In this document: in pieces, positions 8,963-12,985 of the stretch
Layout: each line of letters opens with the position of its first letter
Position numbering within the stretch: position 1 is the stretch's first letter
NCBI GenBank assembly: GCA_027056825.1
Contig: JALUJS010000160.1
Location: 1-12,985 of the forward strand
From: Candidatus Krumholzibacteriia bacterium
GTDB lineage: Bacteria; Krumholzibacteriota; Krumholzibacteriia; LZORAL124-64-63
Length of the DNA: 12,985 bases
Direction of reading: 5' to 3'
The notes under the pieces: generated by a model
Told to the model about the DNA's origin: nothing
Database searches by the model: none
Seen by the model: the letters and a program-made list of their open reading frames with translations, nothing else
Program-made: the position numbers and the translations under genes

Positions 8963-9520
8963 ATGCCGAGGACCAAGACCTCGATCTTGACGGACCTGAG
9001 CACCGGAGACCTCAAACGCCTGCTGGCGGCGCGGGAACGCATCGACGTGCTGGAGGACGAGAAGCGTCGCCTGACGGCCGAGCTGGCCAAGGTGGAGAAG
9101 GAACTGGCCAAGCTGCTGGCCGGTGGGACCACCGCCGGTGTCGGCCGCCGGACGGTCAGGAAGAAGACCACCGTGCGGAAGAAGAAGACCGTCGGCCGCA
9201 AGAAGACGGTGAAGGCCAAGGCTGCCGGGCGCAAGGGTACGAAGAAGACCGTCCGCAAGGCCGCCGGCAAGCCCACCCGGAAAGCTCCGCGCCGCGCCGC
9301 GGCGGGAAAGGTCGCCGGGCGGGTCAAGCTAGAGGACGTGGTCCTGGGCGTGCTGAAGAAGAAGGGCCAGCCCATGGCGTTCAAGGAACTCTACGACGCC
9401 ATCGTCGGGGGCAAGCTCTTCAAGAGCAAGAGCAAGAATTTCGACAACGTGCTGCGGCGGACCCTGTCCACGAGCAAGTTGGTCAAGCGCGTGAGTCGCG
9501 GCGTGTACGACGCCGCCTGA
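8963..9520 (+). CDS. Histone-H1-like basic protein with coiled coil and C-terminal winged-helix (HARE-HTH-like) domain
   Basis: The 185-residue product is probably a DNA-binding, nucleoid-associated protein. GGGAGG (8952-8957) and the promoter at 8891-8919 fix the start at 8963; the frame is open back to 8828, but that part lies over the preceding gene and the promoter. Three parts are visible. Residues 13-53 form a charged, Leu-rich coiled-coil segment. Residues 60-120 are dominated by Lys, Arg, Ala and Thr with TVRKK-like repeats, resembling bacterial H1-like and eukaryotic H1 tails. Residues 121-185 look like a winged helix of the HARE-HTH kind (VVLGVLKKKGQPMAFKELYD, then FDNVLRRTLS, ending in GVYDAA). 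The basic tail predicts binding with little sequence specificity. Function is inferred; a specific regulator is an alternative. Confidence 0.75.
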   Translation: MPRTKTSILTDLSTGDLKRLLAARERIDVLEDEKRRLTAELAKVEKELAKLLAGGTTAGVGRRTVRKKTTVRKKKTVGRKKTVKAKAAGRKGTKKTVRKAAGKPTRKAPRRAAAGKVAGRVKLEDVVLGVLKKKGQPMAFKELYDAIVGGKLFKSKSKNFDNVLRRTLSTSKLVKRVSRGVYDAA

Positions 9521-9550
9521 CCGCCCGCGGACAGTCTCGTTCTGTGACCG

Positions 9551-9574
9551 ACGCCCCGGCCCGCGCCGGGGCGT
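9551..9574 (+). terminator. Hairpin between convergent genes, probable terminator
   Basis: ACGCCCCGGC (9551-9560) pairs perfectly over 10 bp with GCCGGGGCGT (9565-9574) around a CCGC loop, 30 bp after the H1-like stop codon. The following T content (TTGCCGTT) is poor, so termination may be weak or Rho-assisted. The stem could serve either strand. Confidence 0.55.
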
Positions 9575-9599
9575 TGCCGTTGCGGCCGGAAGCACCAAC

Positions 9600-9619
9600 C
9601 CGGATGATTGAATATCCGG
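9600..9619 (-). terminator. Weak hairpin just after the HIT gene stop codon
   Basis: Read on the minus strand, CCGGAT and ATCCGG form a 6-bp perfect stem with an 8-nt loop directly downstream of the HIT gene stop codon. No strong T-run follows, so this is only a candidate end-of-transcript structure. The stronger hairpin at 9551-9574 lies further along the same transcript. Confidence 0.3.
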
Positions 9620-9620
9620 A

Positions 9621-9965
9621 CTACCCCGGGGGCCAGCCGAGGGCGCGGCCGCCCAGCAGGTGCAGGTGGAGGTGATCCACGGCCTGACCGCCGTCGGCGC
9701 CGCAGTTGATCACCAGCCGGTAGCCGCGGGGCGCCAGCCCTTCGTCCACGGCGATGGCTGTCGCGGTGGTCATCATGTGGCCCAGCAGGTCGCGATCACC
9801 GGGCGTGACTTCGTTCAGCGAGGCGAGGTGACGCCGCGGAATGACCAGGATGTGGGTTGGCGCCTTGGGATCGATGTCCCGGAAGGCGTAGATGCGGTCA
9901 TCCTCGTACACGCTGGTGGAGGGGATGTCCCCCGCCAGGATCCTGCAGAAAACGCAATCGTCCAT
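9621..9965 (-). CDS. HIT-family (HinT-like) purine nucleoside phosphoramidase/hydrolase
   Basis: The 114-residue cytoplasmic protein has the size and sequence of HinT-type HIT hydrolases, which cleave AMP-lysine and related nucleoside phosphoramidates. The start is the ATG whose complement lies at 9963-9965, preceded on the minus strand by an AGGGAGG ribosome binding site (9973-9979). Visible features are the N-terminal CVFCRILAGDIPS (Cys4, Cys7), YEDDRIYAFRDIDPKAPTHILVIP in two adjoining blocks (residues 20-43), and the triad DHLHLHLLGG with His98, His100 and His102. By family analogy His100 is the nucleophile. The open frame continues far upstream to 10847, but only the part from 9965 shows family similarity. 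It is divergent from lexA and convergent with the H1-like gene. Confidence 0.92.
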   Translation of the reverse strand: MDDCVFCRILAGDIPSTSVYEDDRIYAFRDIDPKAPTHILVIPRRHLASLNEVTPGDRDLLGHMMTTATAIAVDEGLAPRGYRLVINCGADGGQAVDHLHLHLLGGRALGWPPG

Positions 9966-10025
9966 CCTGTGGCCTCCCTGGTTATGGCCCTGTTGGATTT
10001 TTCCCATTCCTTCGTGTTTTTTTCG

Positions 10026-10058
10026 CTGGACTTTCGTCTCCTGTCCTGCCAGGATACT
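10026..10058 (+). promoter_or_regulatory. Candidate lexA promoter with palindromic operator
   Basis: An inverted repeat TCCTG-C-CAGGA occupies 10044-10054 (imperfectly extendable to TGTCCTG/CAGGATA, 10042-10056). Possible promoter elements around it are weak: TGGACT (10027-10032) with CAGGAT (10050-10055) at 17-bp spacing, or GATACT (10053-10058). A 7-T run (10017-10023) lies just upstream. LexA usually represses its own gene, so a palindrome over the likely -10 is a reasonable LexA-box candidate. It matches neither the E. coli CTGT-N8-ACAG nor the Gram-positive GAAC-N4-GTTC type. Confidence 0.35.
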
Positions 10059-10157
10059 TGCGTTGGACCTGCCGCGCAGCTCGACGCCCCCACGGAGTCC
10101 GGCGCACGGCAGGCAAGGTTCACGGTCCCATCCGGGGCCCCGGCGAGCGGAGAGACC

Positions 10158-10763
10158 ATGGGACTGACCCCGCGGCAAGCGGAGATCCTCCGGTACATCC
10201 AGGAGTATACCCTGGAAATGGGGTACGCGCCCACCTTGCAGGAAATCGGCGCCCGGTTCAACCTTTCGTCCGTGGCCACGGTCCACAAGCACGTGGGACA
10301 GCTCGTGGCCAAGGGCTACCTGAAGCGGGGGCGCCCCAACGCCAGCCGCGACCTTGAGATCGTCGAACCGCGCGCGGGCACCGGCGTGGCCATGGTGCCG
10401 GTGCTCGGTACGGTCGCCGCCGGTTATCCCATCGAGGCCCTGGAAGACCGCGAGGAGATCGCCCTGCCGGAAGAGTGGCTCGGCCGCGGCCGGACCTACG
10501 CCCTGCGCGTGCGGGGCGACTCCATGATCGAGGAGCAGATCCGGGACGGCGACACGGTGGTGGTCGAGGCCCGCGAGGTGGCCCGCAACGGCGAGACGGT
10601 CATCGCCCTGGTGGACGGGGATTCGGTGACGGTCAAGCAGTACTACCGCGACGGCGGACTCATCCGCCTGCAACCGGCCAACCCCCGCTACGAGCCCCTG
10701 GAGATTCCCGAGGACCGGGTGCGGATCCAGGGCGTGGTGGTGGGCGTCCTGCGCCGCTTCTGA
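10158..10763 (+). CDS. lexA: LexA, SOS-response transcriptional repressor
   Basis: LexA represses DNA-damage genes and inactivates itself by RecA-stimulated autocleavage. The 201-residue length is standard. The start at 10158 (MGLTPRQAEIL) follows GGAG at 10149-10152 and matches the family N-terminus; the frame is open upstream, but that part shows no family similarity. The winged-helix domain occupies residues 1-67, with recognition region LSSVATVHKHVGQL resembling the Gram-positive type (STVHGHL) more than the E. coli one. The cleavage site Ala88-Gly89 (VAAGYPIEA), catalytic Ser122 (GDSM) and Lys160 (VTVKQYY) are all present, so autocleavage should work. The intergenic space to the divergent HIT gene (192 bp) holds the candidate operator. 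No other SOS gene is in the window. Confidence 0.95.
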   Translation: MGLTPRQAEILRYIQEYTLEMGYAPTLQEIGARFNLSSVATVHKHVGQLVAKGYLKRGRPNASRDLEIVEPRAGTGVAMVPVLGTVAAGYPIEALEDREEIALPEEWLGRGRTYALRVRGDSMIEEQIRDGDTVVVEAREVARNGETVIALVDGDSVTVKQYYRDGGLIRLQPANPRYEPLEIPEDRVRIQGVVVGVLRRF

Positions 10764-12985
10764 TCCCCGCGGACCAGCCAGGATGTGTTGACGGGGCCGG
10801 ACGGCGCCGTTAGCATGGACGGCGTCCCTACTGATTCCCGAAAGCACCAGCCCGGCAGGTGGGCTCCATGAGCAAGCATGACAGGGTCGGGGATCTCGAG
10901 GAGATCTTCGAGATTCTCGTGACTTCCTACTCGCGGCGGGGGGCGTTGTCCCCGGCCGACACCGAGATGTGCTGGCGGCCGCCGGCCGACGCCTACGAGA
11001 CCGAGGAGTCCTTCATCGTCCAGATCGAGCTGGCGGGCCTGGATCCGCGGCAGATCGAGATCCTGGCCGACGCCGAGTTCCTGCTGGTGCGGGGCGTGCG
11101 GCAGGATATCTCGCCGCCCGGCAAGAAGCACTTCCACGAGATGGAGATCAGCGTGGGGCCGTTCGCCCGGCGGGTGCCCCTGATCCCGGGGGTGGATCCC
11201 ACCTCGGCGACCGCGCGTTACCAAAACGGGTTCCTTTATATTACCTTCGCCAAGGGCAAGACGGGAACGTCCCCGTCCCGGCGGATTCGAATCGACACCT
11301 GAGGGCCCGGGGCTCCGGTCCCGAGACGGGCCGGACATTCGGTGGAAGGAGCTGCAGTCCATGTCCGACAACCCCAGCGAGATCCTGGATGCCACGTCGA
11401 CCGGCGAGCTTACCCTCCCGTCCGAACTGCCCATCCTGCCCATCAGCGAGGCGGTGATCTTCCCGTCCATGATGGTGCCCCTGGTGCTGAGCGACGCCAA
11501 CCTGGTGCGCCTGGCCGACGACTGCCTGGCCGGCGACAAGCTCCTGGGTGCTTTCACCCAGCAGGACCTGCCCGAGGACGCGGACGAGGACGAGGAGATC
11601 AACGACCAGGACCTGATCTACAAGGTGGGCACGGCGGTGCGGATCCAGAAGATGCTGCGCTTTCCCGACGGCAGCATGCGCCTGCTGGGTCAGGGCGTGG
11701 CCCGCTGCCGCATCACGGGGTTCCTGGCCAGCGAACCCTACATGAAGGCCCGCGTGGAGCTGATCCGCGAGGAGGTCCAGGACGATTCCCGGACCCTGGC
11801 CTACATGCGCGGCGTGGCCAACAATTTCATGAAGATCATCGACGCGACCGAGTCGCTGAGCGAGGAACTCAAGGTCGTGGTGATGAACATCGACGACCCG
11901 GGCCGCCTGGCCGACCTGGTGGCCACGAACCTGGACATCGAGGTGGCCGAGAAGCAGCAGATCCTCGAGGAGCCCGCGCCGCGCAAGCGCCTGCAGATGC
12001 TGTCCAAGATCGTCCTGCGGGAGCTGGACGTGCTGGAGCTGGGACAGAAGCTGCAGACCCGCGTGCGCAAGTCCATCGACAAGGACCAGCGCGAATACTA
12101 CCTGCGGCAGCAGCTGAAGGCCATCCAGCGCGAACTGGGGGACGCCGACGAGGGCTCGGTGGAGCTGGACGAGCTGAAGGCGCGCATCGCCGAGGCCGAC
12201 CTGCCGGAAAAGGTGCAGGCCGCCGCCGAGCGGGAGTTCGATCGCCTGTCGCGCATGTCCCCGGGCGCCAGCGAGTACACCGTCAGCAAGACCTACCTGG
12301 ACTGGATCCTGGATCTGCCGTGGAATACCGCCAGCGAGGACAAACTGAATCTCAAGCGGGCCGAGGAGGTGCTGGAGAGAGACCACTACGGCCTGGAGGA
12401 CGTCAAGGAACGGATCATCGAGTACCTGGCTGTGCGCAAGCTGAAGCATGACCACCGCGGACCCATCCTCTGCCTGGCCGGGCCTCCCGGCGTGGGCAAG
12501 ACCAGCCTGGGCCGCAGCATTGCCGAGGCCGTGGGCCGCAAGTTCTTCCGCTTTTCCCTGGGGGGAATGCGTGACGAGGCCGAGATCCGCGGGCACCGGC
12601 GGACCTACGTCGGGGCCATGCCCGGGCGGATCATCGCCGGTCTGAAGGAATGCGGCACCAACAACCCCGTCTTCATGCTGGACGAGATCGACAAGCTGGG
12701 GCAGGACTTCCGCGGCGACCCGGCCAGCGCCCTGCTGGAGGTCCTGGATCCGGAGCAGAACTCCTCCTTCACCGACCACTATCTCACCCTGCCCTTCGAC
12801 CTTTCCAAGGTGATGTTCATCACCACGGCCAACATGCTCGACACCATCCCGCGCCCGCTGCTGGACCGCATGGAGGTGATCCAGCTGCCCGGTTACACCA
12901 ACCTGGAGAAGCTGCAGATCGCCAAGCGGTACCTGGTGCCGCGCCAGGTCGAAGCCAACGGACTGACCACGAAGAACATCCGCTT

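Overview
This is a GC-rich bacterial window with strongly GC-biased third codon positions. The secreted proteins carry FG-GAP/VCBS calcium-loop repeats, and one ends in a PNPFNP...GVYF C-terminal (FlgD-like/T9SS-type) domain. With lipoproteins and an orphan peptide-binding protein, this suggests a Gram-negative of the FCB group in the broad sense (for example Krumholzibacteriota- or Eisenbacteria-like lineages). That placement is inferred from protein architecture only; no rRNA gene or other phylogenetic marker is present here.

Layout, left to right. Positions 2-226 are the 3' end of an unrecognised gene. Positions 227-582 are a non-coding stretch with an AT-rich block, a strong sigma70-type promoter and a structured leader of about 225 nt. 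Positions 583-5418 encode a 1611-residue secreted gingipain-like (C25) cysteine peptidase with a beta-propeller and a C-terminal sorting-type domain. A strong terminator follows and overlaps the promoter of the next gene, a family 5 solute-binding lipoprotein (5501-7207). Next comes a lipoprotein with Ig/FN3-like and carboxypeptidase-regulatory-like modules and a metzincin-like zinc protease domain (7288-8874). Positions 8963-9520 encode a histone-H1-like basic protein with a coiled coil, a Lys/Arg-rich middle and a winged-helix (HARE-HTH-like) end. A HIT-family hydrolase lies on the minus strand (9621-9965), divergent from lexA (10158-10763). The window closes with a small heat-shock protein gene (10868-11302) and the first 541 codons of lon (11361 to the window edge).

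Functionally there are two blocks. The left block (583-8874) is extracytoplasmic: two proteases and a peptide-type binding lipoprotein, consistent with protein degradation and peptide capture, though each gene appears to have its own promoter. The right block is housekeeping and stress: nucleoid-type protein, HIT hydrolase, SOS repressor, and an sHsp-Lon pair that is probably co-transcribed for protein quality control.

The most useful non-coding signal is that five intergenic regions each contain a TTGnCn / TAnnnT pair separated by exactly 17 bp, so transcription starts can be predicted across the window. Other points worth a look are the terminator/promoter overlap at 5425-5486, the off-register third zinc ligand of the metzincin, a palindrome in front of lexA that may be its operator, and the H1-like/winged-helix fusion. 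I see no mobile element, CRISPR array, tRNA or rRNA, and no clear unknown multi-gene system.
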